DNA of 64,000 nt from Roseovarius litoreus (lineage in GTDB: Bacteria > Pseudomonadota > Alphaproteobacteria > Rhodobacterales > Rhodobacteraceae), in the NCBI RefSeq assembly GCF_900142765.1, contig NZ_FRCB01000004.1, forward strand, positions 186,001 to 250,000, written 5' to 3'. The notes below the pieces were generated by a model that worked only from the letters and a program-made list of their open reading frames with translations, made no database searches and was not told where the DNA came from. The stretch's first letter is position 1; every line of letters begins with the position of its first letter. Shown one piece after another: positions 1-9,115 of this stretch. The position numbers and the translations under genes are program-made.

Positions 1-2
1 AA

Positions 3-1037
3 ATCTCGAACTATTGGGAGCATGTCCGCGCCCAGTATGTGGCCTTCGAATCAGGCCTTCAGGCGCCCGCCTCCGAGGTTTATCTGCACGAAATGCCCGG
101 TGGCCAGTTCACCAATCTCAAGGCGCAGGCCCGCTCCATGGGCCTCGAGGACAAATGGCCCGAAGTCGCCCGCACCTATGCCGAGGTGAACCAGATGTTC
201 GGCGATATCGTCAAGGTCACGCCCTCGTCCAAGGTGGTGGGCGACATGGCGCTGATGATGGTCAGTCAGGGCCTCACCCGCGCGGATGTCGAGGATCCGG
301 ATCGCGACGTGGCCTTCCCGGATTCGGTCATCGACATGATGCGCGGCAATCTGGGCCAGCCCCCCGGCGGCTTTCCTCCCGCCATCCTTCTGAAGGTGCT
401 CAAGGACGAAAAGCCCAACACCGAACGCCCCGGCGCGCATCTCGATCCCGTCGATCTCGAAGCGACGCGCAAGGAACTCGTCGATCTGCTCGAAGGCAAG
501 CAGGTGGATAACGAGGATCTCAACGGCTACCTGATGTATCCCAAGGTGTTTCTGGATTACATGGGCCGCCACCGCATCTATGGCCCGGTGCGCACCCTGC
601 CCACCCGGACATTCTTCTACGGGATGCAGCCCGGCGAAGAGATCTCGGCCGAAATCGACCCCGGCAAGATCCTCGAGATCCGCCTTCAGACCGTCGGCGA
701 AACCGGCGAGGATGGCGAGGTCAAGGTGTTCTTCGAACTCAACGGCCAGCCGCGTGTGATCCGCGTACCCGACCGCAAGGCCAAGGCCTCGACCGCCGCG
801 CGCCCCAAGGCCGAACAGGGCAATGCCAACCATGTCGGCGCGCCGATGCCCGGCGTGGTCGCCAGCGTCACGGCCAGCGTCGGCCAGAAGGTCAAGAAGG
901 GCGACATGCTGCTGACCATCGAAGCGATGAAGATGGAAACCGGCATTCACGCCGAACATGACGCCACCGTGAAAGCCGTGCATGTGCAACCCGGCGGCCA
1001 GATCGACGCCAAGGATCTGTTGATCGAGCTGGAATAA
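3..1037 (+). CDS. pyc: pyruvate carboxylase, C-terminal part (5' end outside window)
   Basis: Pyruvate carboxylase carboxylates pyruvate to oxaloacetate using biotin and ATP, an anaplerotic step in the cytoplasm. The reading frame is already open at the left edge, so only about 344 C-terminal residues are seen: the end of the carboxyltransferase domain, the PYC/OADA allosteric region (YLMYPKVFLDY, FFYGMQPGEE) and a C-terminal biotinyl domain. The biotin attachment motif EAMKMET is present, with its lysine codon at 930-932. The GTG at 39 lies inside the gene and is not a true start. The stop is TAA at 1035-1037. The single-chain order (carboxyltransferase, then biotinyl domain at the very end) separates it from two-subunit oxaloacetate decarboxylases. 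Confidence 0.95.
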   Translation: MSNYWEHVRAQYVAFESGLQAPASEVYLHEMPGGQFTNLKAQARSMGLEDKWPEVARTYAEVNQMFGDIVKVTPSSKVVGDMALMMVSQGLTRADVEDPDRDVAFPDSVIDMMRGNLGQPPGGFPPAILLKVLKDEKPNTERPGAHLDPVDLEATRKELVDLLEGKQVDNEDLNGYLMYPKVFLDYMGRHRIYGPVRTLPTRTFFYGMQPGEEISAEIDPGKILEIRLQTVGETGEDGEVKVFFELNGQPRVIRVPDRKAKASTAARPKAEQGNANHVGAPMPGVVASVTASVGQKVKKGDMLLTIEAMKMETGIHAEHDATVKAVHVQPGGQIDAKDLLIELE

Positions 1038-1068
1038 GCCCGCTCAGGGCGTCGAAAAGGGTATCAGT

Positions 1069-1875
1069 TTGCACAAAGTGCTCGTGTTCACCGATCTGCA
1101 CATCCTGCCCGAGGGGGAAACCCTCATCGGGCTGGATCCCGCTGCGCGTTTTTCCCAGGCCCTTGCGCATGCGCTGGACAACCATGGCGACGCCGCGCGG
1201 ATCGTCATCACCGGCGATCTGACCCATAACGGCGCGCCTGCCGAATATGCCCGCCTGCGCACGCTTCTGTCGCGCTGCCCGATCCCGGTCAGCCTCATGC
1301 TCGGCAATCACGACCGCCGCGCCGCCTTTTCGGCGGCCTTCCCCTCGATGCCCCGGACATCCTCGGGCCATTACCAGCAGATGCACGACCTCAAGGGCCA
1401 TCGCCTGATCCTTCTGGACACCCTCGACGAAGACGCGCCCGACCGGCACAGCGGCTGGCTCAGCCCCGGTCGCATGCGGTGGCTGGACAATGCACTTCTG
1501 GGGGCGGGCGACCGTCTGATCACCGTGTTTACCCATCACCCGCCCATAGATTGCGGCTTTCCCGCCATGGACAGGATCGGCCTGCGCAACCGCGACGCGC
1601 TGACCGACAGGCTCCGCGCGCATGGCCGCACCGCCCATATCATCAGCGGCCATATCCACCGCTCGATCAGCGGCAACGCCGGCGGCCTGCCGGTGACGAT
1701 CTTCAAAAGCCCCTGCCATCAGGCGCCGATGATGCTGACGGGCAATGATGTCCACCTGTCCATCGACGAGCCGGGCGCCTATGGCATCCTGCTGCTCACG
1801 CCCTCGGGCGTGATCGTCCACAGTCAGGATGTCGGCCTGCCCGCGACGCGGCCCCAAAGCTACGCCCCCCGCTAG
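1069..1875 (+). CDS. class III cyclic-nucleotide phosphodiesterase-like metallophosphoesterase
   Basis: A calcineurin-type metallophosphoesterase of 268 residues, of the CpdA-like class III group that hydrolyses 3',5'-cAMP or other phosphodiesters with two metal ions. The full motif series is visible: TDLH near residue 9, GDLTHNG near 48, GNHDRR near 80 and GHIHRS near 197. The chosen TTG start at 1069 sits 7 nt after an AAAAGGG ribosome binding site; a GTG at 1078 is the alternative. It lies 31 nt after pyc and may be cotranscribed with it. The substrate cannot be told from sequence; cAMP is the family default. Confidence 0.85.
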   Translation: MHKVLVFTDLHILPEGETLIGLDPAARFSQALAHALDNHGDAARIVITGDLTHNGAPAEYARLRTLLSRCPIPVSLMLGNHDRRAAFSAAFPSMPRTSSGHYQQMHDLKGHRLILLDTLDEDAPDRHSGWLSPGRMRWLDNALLGAGDRLITVFTHHPPIDCGFPAMDRIGLRNRDALTDRLRAHGRTAHIISGHIHRSISGNAGGLPVTIFKSPCHQAPMMLTGNDVHLSIDEPGAYGILLLTPSGVIVHSQDVGLPATRPQSYAPR

Positions 1876-1976
1876 GCCCCCCTCCGGGCAGGTGCCACAC
1901 CCGGGCTGTCAAATCCGAAAAAAGTGGTATGCTTTAGGTCGGCGGCCCGTTTGCCGTCCAAGGGAGGACAAGAAAG

Positions 1977-2270
1977 ATGTGCAGAATCTTCGCGGGGCAA
2001 GACCCCGAACGCTACGAACTTGAAACCCGCCGGATGCGTCTGAACGGCCAGAGCACCAGCATCCGGCTTGAAAAATCCTTCTGGGCCATTCTCGATGAAA
2101 TCGCCGAGGGCGAAGGCCTTTCGACACCCGCTTTCGTCTCCAAGCTGCATGGCGAAGTGCTCGAACTGAAGGGCGAGCCGAAGAATTTCACCGCCCTTCT
2201 GCGCTGCACCTGCCTTGTGCACCGCGAACGCGATCTGCCCGCACCGGGCGCCCGGATCGCCGCCGAATAA
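1977..2270 (+). CDS. ribbon-helix-helix domain protein
   Basis: A 97-residue protein with a short N-terminal strand (MCRIFAGQDPERYE), then a ribbon-helix-helix-like segment (TSIRLEKSFWAILDEIAEGE) that resembles the RHH_4 family found in many alphaproteobacteria. Such proteins bind DNA as dimers, or are annotated only by fold. The C-terminus has a Cys pair (RCTCLVH). The start has a GGGAGGAC ribosome binding site. No toxin gene is beside it, so an antitoxin role is not supported. The regulatory target is unknown. Confidence 0.75.
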   Translation: MCRIFAGQDPERYELETRRMRLNGQSTSIRLEKSFWAILDEIAEGEGLSTPAFVSKLHGEVLELKGEPKNFTALLRCTCLVHRERDLPAPGARIAAE

Positions 2271-2359
2271 CCATTCTCGCGGTGTAGTAACCGCTTACTA
2301 CCCGCGCCATCCCCCGCTTTGGCAAACTTTCCGGACCAATTAACGATCCGGAGGATTTC

Positions 2360-2755
2360 ATGGCCAAAGCCATCCACAGCATGATCCGCGTTCTCGACGA
2401 GTCGCGATCGGTTGATTTTTACCGCCGCGCCTTTGGGCTCGAAATCGCCGACAGGCTCGATTTCAGCGACTTTACCCTCGTTTACCTCAGCAATGACGAG
2501 ACCCCGTTCGAGGTCGAGCTGACCGTGAACAAGGGCCGCACCGAGCCTTATGACCTTGGCGATGGCTATGGACATCTGGCCGTGCTCGTCGAGGATCTCG
2601 AGGCCGAGCACGCCCGTTTCGAGGCCGAAGGCCTCGCCCCCCGCAAGATCGTCGAATTCGCCCCCGATGGGGAGTTGGTGGGCAAATTCTTCTTCGTCGC
2701 GGACCCTGACGGATACCAGATCGAAGTGCTTCAGCGCGGCGGTCGCTTCAAATAA
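2360..2755 (+). CDS. gloA: VOC-family lactoylglutathione lyase (glyoxalase I-like)
   Basis: A single-domain vicinal oxygen chelate protein of 131 residues, the usual size of bacterial glyoxalase I, which turns the methylglyoxal-glutathione hemithioacetal into S-lactoylglutathione. The four metal ligands expected for the family can be placed: His in KAIHSMIRVL, Glu in PFEVELTVN, His in GYGHLAV and Glu near the end in YQIEVLQ. The start follows a GGAGG site (ATCCGGAGGATTTC). It stands alone between the RHH gene and the Tat/GMC pair. The glyoxalase assignment is good, though another VOC activity cannot be excluded. Confidence 0.87.
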   Translation: MAKAIHSMIRVLDESRSVDFYRRAFGLEIADRLDFSDFTLVYLSNDETPFEVELTVNKGRTEPYDLGDGYGHLAVLVEDLEAEHARFEAEGLAPRKIVEFAPDGELVGKFFFVADPDGYQIEVLQRGGRFK

Positions 2756-2793
2756 CCGCCGATACGACCAGAGCTCTAGGGAGGAGACAAGAC

Positions 2794-3354
2794 ATGACAC
2801 CAAACAGCCAGCAATCGCGCCAGCCAAAGGGCCAGCCGACCGGCCCCAAACACGGCCTGACGCGACGCCAGCTTCTGTCGCGCGGCATGGCCGCCGGCGC
2901 CACTTTCGTCGTCGGCGCGGGCTTCGTTGCCAGCACCGATGCCGCATGGGCGATGGAAACCGCGAACCTGCAACCAAAGACCATGGCCACGCTCATCCAG
3001 ATGGCGCGCGACATCTACCCGCATGACCATGTGGGCGACGCCTATTACGCCCGCGCGGTCAAAGGCTACGACACCCCCGAAGGCGCCCCCGACATCGAGG
3101 CCGGCATCGCAGCACTCGATGCCGCGGCCCAGGGCAAGGGCTTTGCCGATTACCTCTCGGTGGGCTGGGAACGCGACCGCGTCGATATCCTGCGCGGCAT
3201 GGAGGAAAGCGCGTTCTTCCAGCAGATCCGCGGCGGTCTGGTGACCGGCCTCTACAATCAGAAAGAGGTCTGGCCGCTTTTCGGCTACGAGGGCGAGTCC
3301 TTCTCGCAAGGCGGTTACATCGACCGCGGTTTCGACGACATCGACTGGCTCTGA
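2794..3354 (+). CDS. Tat-exported small subunit of a GMC-type dehydrogenase
   Basis: A 186-residue protein with a twin-arginine signal peptide (LTRRQLLSRG, then a hydrophobic Ala/Gly/Val stretch ending near ADAAWA), so it is exported folded to the periplasm. The mature part resembles the gluconate 2-dehydrogenase subunit 3 family, which chaperones or anchors a flavin-containing large subunit. It sits 29 nt before the GMC oxidoreductase, and both genes have nearly the same ribosome binding site (TAGGGAGGAGA). The pair therefore probably forms one periplasmic dehydrogenase, with the large subunit piggy-backing through Tat. The substrate is unknown. Confidence 0.8.
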   Translation: MTPNSQQSRQPKGQPTGPKHGLTRRQLLSRGMAAGATFVVGAGFVASTDAAWAMETANLQPKTMATLIQMARDIYPHDHVGDAYYARAVKGYDTPEGAPDIEAGIAALDAAAQGKGFADYLSVGWERDRVDILRGMEESAFFQQIRGGLVTGLYNQKEVWPLFGYEGESFSQGGYIDRGFDDIDWL

Positions 3355-3383
3355 GCCATAGCAGTTAGGGAGGAGAACAGACT

Positions 3384-4955
3384 ATGGCTGCACCTTTTGA
3401 TCTCAACGACAGCGGCGTGATCGTCGTGATCGGTACCGGCGCCGGCGGCGGCGTCCTGGCAAATGAACTGGCGCAACGCGGCGTGTCCGTCGTGGCGCTC
3501 GAAGCAGGCGGGCGCTACCTGCCCGAAGACTACATCAACGACGAATGGGAAAGCTTCGGCCAATTGGCCTGGCTCGATCCCCGCACCACCAGCGGCGACT
3601 GGCGCGTGGCGCGCGATTTCTCGGGCCTGCCCGCCTGGATCGTCAAGGCTGTGGGCGGCACCACGACCCATTGGGCCGGCGCCTCGCTGCGCTTTCAGGA
3701 CCATGAATGGAAGGCCAAAACGACCTATGGCGACGTTCAGGGCGCCAACCTGCTCGACTGGCCGATCGACGCCGAGGAAATGGCGCCGTGGTATGACCTA
3801 GCCGAAAAGAAGCTCGGCGTGACGCGCACCAACGGTATCGCGGGCCTGCCCGGCAACAACAACTACAAGGTGTTCGAGGCCGGCGCCAAGGCGCTTGGTT
3901 ACACCGAAGTCAGCACCGGGCGCATGGCGATCAACTCGTCCGACTATGACGGGCGGCTGGCCTGTCAGCAGACCGGTTTCTGCTTTCAGGGCTGCAAATG
4001 GGGCGCCAAATGGTCCTCGGCCTATACCGACATCCCGCGCGGCGAAGCGACCGGCAATCTCGAAGTGCGCGAGAAAGCCCATGTGCTGCGGATCGAACAC
4101 GGGGCCGACGGCAAGGTCAACGGCGTGGTCTATGCCGATGCCGACGGGGTCGAGCACAAGCAGATGGCCCGTGCCGTCTGCGTGGCGGGCAACTCGTTCG
4201 AAAGCCCCCGGATGCTGCTCAACTCGGCCACGTCGATGTATCCCGACGGGCTGGCCAACAGCTCGGGTCAGGTGGGGCGCAACTACATGCGCCACATGAC
4301 AGGCTCGGTCTATGCCACCTTCGACAAGCCCGTCCGCATGTGGCGCGGCACCACCATGGCCGGCATCATCCAGGACGAGGCGCGCCACGATCCCTCGCGC
4401 GGCTTCGTCGGCGGCTACGAGCTGGAAACCCTGGCTCTCGGCCTGCCCTTCATGGCCGCCTTCCTTGATCCCGGAAGCTGGGGGCGTGAATTCACCACCG
4501 CGCTTGATTCCTATGAAAACATGGCCGGAATGTGGATCGTGGGCGAGGACATGCCGCAGGAAACCAACCGCGTCACCCTCAATCACGACGTCAAGGACCA
4601 GTTCGGGATGCCCGTGGCCAACGTGCATTTCGATGATCACCCCAATGACATCGCGATGCGCAACCACGCCTACAAGCAGGGCATCGCCGTCTACGAGGCC
4701 GTCGGCGCCACGCGCACCTTCCCGACACCGCCCTACCCCTCGACGCATAACCTCGGCACCAACCGGATGTCCGAGAACCCGCGCGACGGGGTGGTGAACA
4801 AATGGGGCCGCACCCACGACATCGAAAACCTCTTTGTCTCGGACGGCTCGCAATTCACCACCGGGGCGGCGGAAAACCCGACGCTCACCATCGTCGCGCT
4901 GGCCATCCGGCAGGCCGACCACATCGCAGGTGAGCTCTCGCGCGGCAATCTGTAA
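3384..4955 (+). CDS. GMC family oxidoreductase (FAD large subunit)
   Basis: A glucose-methanol-choline type flavoprotein of 523 residues. The N-terminal Rossmann motif VIGTGAGGGVLANELA binds FAD ADP. The C-terminal block holds the active-site region (PPYPSTHNLGTNRM, with a His, then DGSQFTTGAAENPTLT). It lacks its own signal peptide, which fits export together with the Tat-tagged small subunit just upstream. Similar large subunits are found in gluconate, 2-ketogluconate and sorbitol dehydrogenases. No cytochrome c subunit is encoded next to it, so the electron acceptor must be encoded elsewhere. A strong terminator follows 20 nt later. Confidence 0.88.
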   Translation: MAAPFDLNDSGVIVVIGTGAGGGVLANELAQRGVSVVALEAGGRYLPEDYINDEWESFGQLAWLDPRTTSGDWRVARDFSGLPAWIVKAVGGTTTHWAGASLRFQDHEWKAKTTYGDVQGANLLDWPIDAEEMAPWYDLAEKKLGVTRTNGIAGLPGNNNYKVFEAGAKALGYTEVSTGRMAINSSDYDGRLACQQTGFCFQGCKWGAKWSSAYTDIPRGEATGNLEVREKAHVLRIEHGADGKVNGVVYADADGVEHKQMARAVCVAGNSFESPRMLLNSATSMYPDGLANSSGQVGRNYMRHMTGSVYATFDKPVRMWRGTTMAGIIQDEARHDPSRGFVGGYELETLALGLPFMAAFLDPGSWGREFTTALDSYENMAGMWIVGEDMPQETNRVTLNHDVKDQFGMPVANVHFDDHPNDIAMRNHAYKQGIAVYEAVGATRTFPTPPYPSTHNLGTNRMSENPRDGVVNKWGRTHDIENLFVSDGSQFTTGAAENPTLTIVALAIRQADHIAGELSRGNL

Positions 4956-4975
4956 CGATCGGACCACCCGTTCAG

Positions 4976-5010
4976 CCCCCCGGCGCAGCTCCCTTGCGCC
5001 GGGGGGTTTT
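4976..5010 (+). terminator. rho-independent terminator after the GMC oxidoreductase gene
   Basis: A perfect 12-bp stem (4976-4987 with 4995-5006, CCCCCCGGCGCA and its complement) with a 7-nt loop, followed by TTTT. It lies just past the GMC stop codon and closes that operon before the tRNA-Gly gene. Confidence 0.9.
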
Positions 5011-5105
5011 CATGCGATCCCCCGCTTGAAAACCTGCAAGCCGGCACCCCCGCCATGGCCTTCGGATCATCGTGGAATTTTTTCGCCGGGATCGGAAATT
5101 TGGGC

Positions 5106-5134
5106 TTGCAGCCCGCGCCAAGAGTTTATATCTC
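5106..5134 (+). promoter_or_regulatory. candidate promoter of tRNA-Gly
   Basis: TTGCAG at 5106-5111 and the AT-rich TATATCTC at 5127-5134 give a sigma-70-like arrangement with 15-17 nt spacing, about 20 nt before the mature tRNA 5' end. The -10 placement is ambiguous. Confidence 0.4.
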
Positions 5135-5151
5135 ACGCCTCACCCAAGGAC

Positions 5152-5226
5152 GCGGGTGTAGCTCAGGGGTAGAGCGTTACCTTGCCAAGGTAAATGTCGT
5201 GAGTTCGAATCTCATCACCCGCTCCA
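5152..5226 (+). tRNA. tRNA-Gly (anticodon GCC)
   Basis: A complete cloverleaf. The acceptor GCGGGTG (5152-5158) pairs with CACCCGC (5216-5222). The anticodon arm is TTACC-TTGCCAA-GGTAA with anticodon GCC, and the T-arm carries GTTCGAAT. The discriminator is T and CCA is encoded at 5224-5226. It reads the GGC/GGU glycine codons, which are heavily used in this GC-rich genome. Confidence 0.97.
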
Positions 5227-5402
5227 ATTCTTCCACCGACCGGAACTGAAAGAATTGCCCTTCGGGGCAGATGCGCCCTTGGCCCCGGTCCCGGCCTGTC
5301 CTTCCTCCGACACAGCGCATGCGCCATCCGCCCACGCCCCCTTGGCGCGGCCATCCCCGCCCCCTATAAGGGCGCCGAAGACATTCGTGAGGACCAACGC
5401 CC

Positions 5403-5990
5403 ATGCGCAGTGCGACGATCACCCGCAAGACGGCCGAAACCGATATCAGCGTCGAGATCACCCTCGACGGCACCGGTCGCTATGACAACCGGTCCGGCGT
5501 GGCCTTCTTCGACCACATGCTCGACCAGCTGGCCCGCCACTCGTTGATCGACATGACCATCCGCTGCGAGGGCGACACCCATATCGACGATCATCACAGC
5601 GTCGAGGATGTGGGCATAGCACTCGGTCAGGCGCTGTCGCACGCGCTCGGCGACAAGCGCGGCATCCGCCGCTATGGCGACTGCCTGCTGCCGATGGATG
5701 ACGCTCTGGTGCGCGCCGCCCTCGATCTGTCGGGCCGGCCCTATCTTGTCTGGAACGTCGATCTGCCCACCCAGAAGATCGGCGCCTTCGATTGCGAACT
5801 GGTGCGCGAGTTTTTCCAGGCATTCAGCACACATGGCGGCATCACCCTGCATGTCGACGCGCTGCACGGGCTCAACAGCCACCACATCGCCGAGGCCGCC
5901 TTCAAGGCCGTGGCCCGCGCCTTGCGTCAGGCGGTCGAGACCGACCCCCGCAAATCCGACGCCGTGCCCTCGACCAAAGGGACACTGTAA
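5403..5990 (+). CDS. hisB: imidazoleglycerol-phosphate dehydratase
   Basis: HisB (195 residues) dehydrates imidazole glycerol phosphate to imidazole acetol phosphate, the sixth step of histidine synthesis. The family signatures are clear: [13 protein letters not shown] near residue 36, the metal-binding DDHHSVED near 62, and [16 protein letters not shown] near 158. It is the short, dehydratase-only form without a phosphatase domain. It heads the histidine cluster of this window and is followed 5 nt later by hisH. Confidence 0.97.
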   Translation: MRSATITRKTAETDISVEITLDGTGRYDNRSGVAFFDHMLDQLARHSLIDMTIRCEGDTHIDDHHSVEDVGIALGQALSHALGDKRGIRRYGDCLLPMDDALVRAALDLSGRPYLVWNVDLPTQKIGAFDCELVREFFQAFSTHGGITLHVDALHGLNSHHIAEAAFKAVARALRQAVETDPRKSDAVPSTKGTL

Positions 5991-5995
5991 GCGGC

Positions 5996-6634
5996 ATGAC
6001 CACGGTCATCATCGACTACGAATCCGGCAACCTGCACTCCGCCCAGAAAGCGTTTCAGCGCATGGCGCTTGAAACCGGCGCGGGCGAGGTGCTGGTCACC
6101 AGCGATCCCGACACCGTGCGCCGCGCCACGCGCATCGTGCTGCCCGGCGACGGGGCCTTTCCCGCCTGCCGCGACCAGCTCTACGATCATCGTGGCCTCT
6201 TCGAGGCGATCGAAGAGGCGGTGATCGCGCAGGGCCGCCCCTTCATGGGCATTTGCATCGGGATGCAGATGATGGCGACGCGCGGCCTTGAATACCGCGA
6301 GACCTCCGGTTTCGACTGGATCGGCGGCACGGTAGACCGGATCGCGCCCTCGGATGCCTCGCTCAAGGTGCCGCATATGGGCTGGAACGATCTGGTGATC
6401 GACCATGACCACCCGGTGTTCTCCGGCATCTCGACCGGCGATCACGCCTATTTCGTGCATTCCTACCACTTCCGCGTGGCCGATCCCGCGCATCTTCTGG
6501 CGCATGTCGATTATGCCGGGCCTATCACGGCGGTCGTGGGCCGCGACAACATCGTCGGCACGCAGTTCCACCCCGAAAAAAGCCAGTCCACCGGCTTGCG
6601 GATGATCTCGAACTTCCTGACCTGGGCGCCCTGA
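5996..6634 (+). CDS. hisH: imidazole glycerol phosphate synthase, glutamine amidotransferase subunit
   Basis: HisH (212 residues) releases ammonia from glutamine and channels it to HisF for imidazole ring closure. It is a class I amidotransferase: nucleophilic Cys in GICIGMQMM near residue 85 and the His/Glu pair in QFHPEKSQ near 195. The N-terminus MTTVIIDYESGNLHS is typical of the family, so the ATG at 5996 is used although the frame is open far upstream into hisB. It is coupled to hisB by a 5-nt gap. Its partner hisF lies about 1.4 kb downstream, after the antisense DUF2147 gene and hisA. Confidence 0.96.
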   Translation: MTTVIIDYESGNLHSAQKAFQRMALETGAGEVLVTSDPDTVRRATRIVLPGDGAFPACRDQLYDHRGLFEAIEEAVIAQGRPFMGICIGMQMMATRGLEYRETSGFDWIGGTVDRIAPSDASLKVPHMGWNDLVIDHDHPVFSGISTGDHAYFVHSYHFRVADPAHLLAHVDYAGPITAVVGRDNIVGTQFHPEKSQSTGLRMISNFLTWAP

Positions 6635-6712
6635 CGCCGCGCGCCACCCGGACGCCGCGCGCCCGCCGGTCACGGCGGGCCAGCCCGGCGCCTGGGTGGC
6701 GTCAGCGCAAGA

Positions 6713-7099
6713 TCACTGCACCCGCCGCCACGTCTGCTTGGCGCAGATCAGCCCGCCCGCCACACAGCCGCGCAGCTTCAGCGCATCGCCCTCAAGATCG
6801 ATCTTCCCGATATAGATCTTGTCGTTCGAGGGCCGCCACACCTTGCCCTCGTAGCGCCCGTCGCCCACCGGCGTCATGTTGCGCACGATGACCTTGCCGA
6901 CCGTGTCCGACGGCGTCTCAACCCCGTCCCGGAAAGTCCGCGCCACCGTGCCGCAAATATCCGCGCCGCAGGGCTGCATCCTCACATGGGCATAGCCCTC
7001 TCCGTCGACCTCGGTCTGCCACATACCCAGAACCGGGTCCGCCATCGCGGCCCCTGCCCCCAAACCCCATACCATGGCCATCGCCAGAACACGTCTCAT
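6713..7099 (-). CDS. DUF2147 family exported protein
   Basis: A 128-residue protein with a cleavable signal peptide (MRRVLAMAMVWGLGAGAAMA) and a DUF2147 core: GMWQTEVDGEG near residue 26, a Cys pair in CGADICGTV, and the closing LRGCVAGGLICAKQTW, with conserved cysteines that could form disulfides in the periplasm. The start at 7099 follows a GAGGAG site at the right distance. The function of the family is not established. It lies antisense between hisH and hisA, so it must have its own promoter in the 7100-7237 gap it shares divergently with hisA. Confidence 0.85.
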   Translation of the reverse strand: MRRVLAMAMVWGLGAGAAMADPVLGMWQTEVDGEGYAHVRMQPCGADICGTVARTFRDGVETPSDTVGKVIVRNMTPVGDGRYEGKVWRPSNDKIYIGKIDLEGDALKLRGCVAGGLICAKQTWRRVQ

Positions 7100-7237
7100 C
7101 CCTGACACTCCTCGCTGTAGATGTCTGAAAGCTGCCCTGCCCCCCGCCTTCAGATCAAGTCTGACGTCGGGTCGCGTTGCATTTCCCGCAGCCTCATGCA
7201 AAACGGCACCAACCGCTCGCAGCAAGGAATCCGCGCC

Positions 7238-7960
7238 ATGATCCTCTATCCCGCCATCGATCTCAAGGACGGTCAGGCCGTGCGCCTGCTCAAGGGCGAA
7301 ATGGACAAGGCCACCGTGTTCAACGACGACCCCGCAGCCCAGGCCGAAGCCTTCGTGCGCGCGGGCTGCGAATGGCTGCACCTGGTGGACCTCAACGGCG
7401 CCTTCGCCGGCACGCCGGTCAACGCCGCCCCGGTCGAGGCGATCCTGCAGCGCTGCGCGGTCCCCGCCCAGCTGGGCGGTGGCATCCGCGACATGGCCAC
7501 CATCGAACGCTGGCTCGACAAGGGGCTGGCCCGCGTCATCCTCGGCACCGTCGCCGTCGAAAACCCGGACCTCGTGCGCGAGGCCGCCCGCGCCTTCCCC
7601 GGACAGGTCGCCGTCGGCATCGACGCCCGCGAGGGCCGTGTTGCCACCAAGGGCTGGGCCACTGAAACCGATGTGCGCGCCACCGATCTCGCGCGCTCCT
7701 TCGAGGACGCGGGCGTGGCCGCGATCATCTATACCGACATCAACCGCGACGGCGCCATGCAAGGCCCCAATATCGACGAAACCGCCGCACTTGCGCGCGC
7801 CGTGTCGATCCCGGTGATCGCCTCGGGCGGCGTGTCCTCGCTCGCCGACCTGATCGCCCTTCGCGATTGCGGCGCAGCACTCAACGGCGCCATCTCGGGC
7901 CGTGCGCTGTATGATGGGGCGCTCGATCTGGAGCAGGCGCTCGCGGCGCTGCGCGCCTGA
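7238..7960 (+). CDS. hisA: ProFAR isomerase (1-(5-phosphoribosyl)-5-[(5-phosphoribosylamino)methylideneamino] imidazole-4-carboxamide isomerase)
   Basis: HisA (240 residues) carries out the Amadori isomerisation of ProFAR to PRFAR in histidine synthesis. It is a (beta/alpha)8 barrel with the catalytic Asp in [10 protein letters not shown] near residue 8 and a second Asp in [10 protein letters not shown] near 167, and phosphate-binding loops QLGGGIRD and IASGGVSSL. The ATG at 7238 matches the universal N-terminus. It is likely transcribed separately from hisB-hisH because of the antisense gene between them. hisF follows after 82 nt. Confidence 0.97.
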   Translation: MILYPAIDLKDGQAVRLLKGEMDKATVFNDDPAAQAEAFVRAGCEWLHLVDLNGAFAGTPVNAAPVEAILQRCAVPAQLGGGIRDMATIERWLDKGLARVILGTVAVENPDLVREAARAFPGQVAVGIDAREGRVATKGWATETDVRATDLARSFEDAGVAAIIYTDINRDGAMQGPNIDETAALARAVSIPVIASGGVSSLADLIALRDCGAALNGAISGRALYDGALDLEQALAALRA

Positions 7961-8042
7961 ACCGCGCAGGATGCGCTCCGCTCTGGAAACCGGCGCGCTT
8001 TGCCCCTAAACCTTTTCGTGACACCGCAATCACAGGCCCGCC

Positions 8043-8807
8043 ATGCTCAAGACCCGCATCATTCCCTGCCTCGACGTGGCCGACGGCCGCGTCGTGAAGG
8101 GCGTGAACTTCGTGAACCTGCGCGACGCGGGCGATCCGGTGGACGCCGCCCGCGCCTATGACGCCGCAGGCGCCGACGAGCTGTGCTTTCTCGACATCCA
8201 TGCCACCCATGAAAACCGTGGCGTGATGCTCGACGTGGTGCGCCGCACCGCCGAGCACTGCTACATCCCGCTCACCGTCGGCGGCGGCGTGCGCACGGTC
8301 GAGGATGTCCGCGCGCTCCTTCTGGCCGGCGCCGACAAGGTCAGCTTCAACTCCGCCGCCGTGGCCGACCCCGACGTGGTGCGCCGCGCCGCCGACCAGT
8401 TCGGCAGCCAGTGCATCGTGGTGGCCATCGACGCCAAGACCGTCTCCCCCGGCAAATGGGAGATCTTCACCCATGGTGGCCGCAAACCCACCGGCATCGA
8501 CGCGGTCGCGTTCGCCCGCCTCGTCGAAGACAAGGGCGCCGGTGAAATCCTGCTCACCTCGATGGACCGCGACGGTACGCGCGCAGGCTTCAACCTGGCC
8601 CTCACCCGCGCCATCGCCGATGCGGTCTCCATCCCGGTGATCGCCTCGGGCGGCGTCGGCACGCTCGACCACCTGGTCGATGGCGTGCTCAAGGGCGGCG
8701 CCTCGGCGGTGCTGGCCGCCTCGATCTTCCATTTCGGCGATTACACCATCGCTCAGGCCAAAGAGCACATGGCCGCCGCCGGCATCCCCGTAAGGACAGG
8801 CGCATGA
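8043..8807 (+). CDS. hisF: imidazole glycerol phosphate synthase, cyclase subunit
   Basis: HisF (254 residues) joins ammonia from HisH with PRFAR to form IGP and AICAR. It has the barrel duplication seen in the family: catalytic Asp in [12 protein letters not shown] near residue 11 and Asp in [10 protein letters not shown] near 176, plus phosphate loops TVGGGVRTV and IASGGVGTL. It overlaps the next gene, hisE, by 4 nt (ATGA), indicating translational coupling. Confidence 0.97.
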   Translation: MLKTRIIPCLDVADGRVVKGVNFVNLRDAGDPVDAARAYDAAGADELCFLDIHATHENRGVMLDVVRRTAEHCYIPLTVGGGVRTVEDVRALLLAGADKVSFNSAAVADPDVVRRAADQFGSQCIVVAIDAKTVSPGKWEIFTHGGRKPTGIDAVAFARLVEDKGAGEILLTSMDRDGTRAGFNLALTRAIADAVSIPVIASGGVGTLDHLVDGVLKGGASAVLAASIFHFGDYTIAQAKEHMAAAGIPVRTGA

Positions 8808-9115
8808 CCCTCGAAGAACTCGAAAAGATCGTGGCCGCCCGCGCCACCGCCTCCCCCGATGACAGCTGGACCGCGCGGCTTCTGGCCAAGGGCCCGGAAA
8901 AAGCGGCCGAGAAATTCGGCGAAGAGGCGATCGAGGCGCTCATCGAAGCCGTGCGCGGCGACCGCGCCCGCCTCACCTCCGAGGCCGCCGACGTGCTCTT
9001 TCACCTCCTGGTCATGCTGCGCGCCCGCGACGTGCCGCTGGCCGATGTGATGGCCGAACTTGACCGCCGCCAATCCCTCTCTGGACTTCAGGAAAAGGCT
9101 TCGCGCACCGAATGA
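8804..9115 (+). CDS. hisE: phosphoribosyl-ATP pyrophosphatase
   Basis: HisE (103 residues) hydrolyses PR-ATP to PR-AMP, the second step of histidine synthesis. It is the all-alpha NTP pyrophosphatase fold: [13 protein letters not shown] with the acidic metal-binding face, then [16 protein letters not shown]. It is the stand-alone form, not fused to HisI. It overlaps hisF by 4 nt upstream and the Dabb gene by 4 nt downstream. Confidence 0.96.
   Translation: MTLEELEKIVAARATASPDDSWTARLLAKGPEKAAEKFGEEAIEALIEAVRGDRARLTSEAADVLFHLLVMLRARDVPLADVMAELDRRQSLSGLQEKASRTE

Noticed and set aside
5226..5269. TTCG-loop hairpin after tRNA-Gly as a rho-independent terminator
   Set aside because: The 5-bp stem has no T-run on the plus strand.
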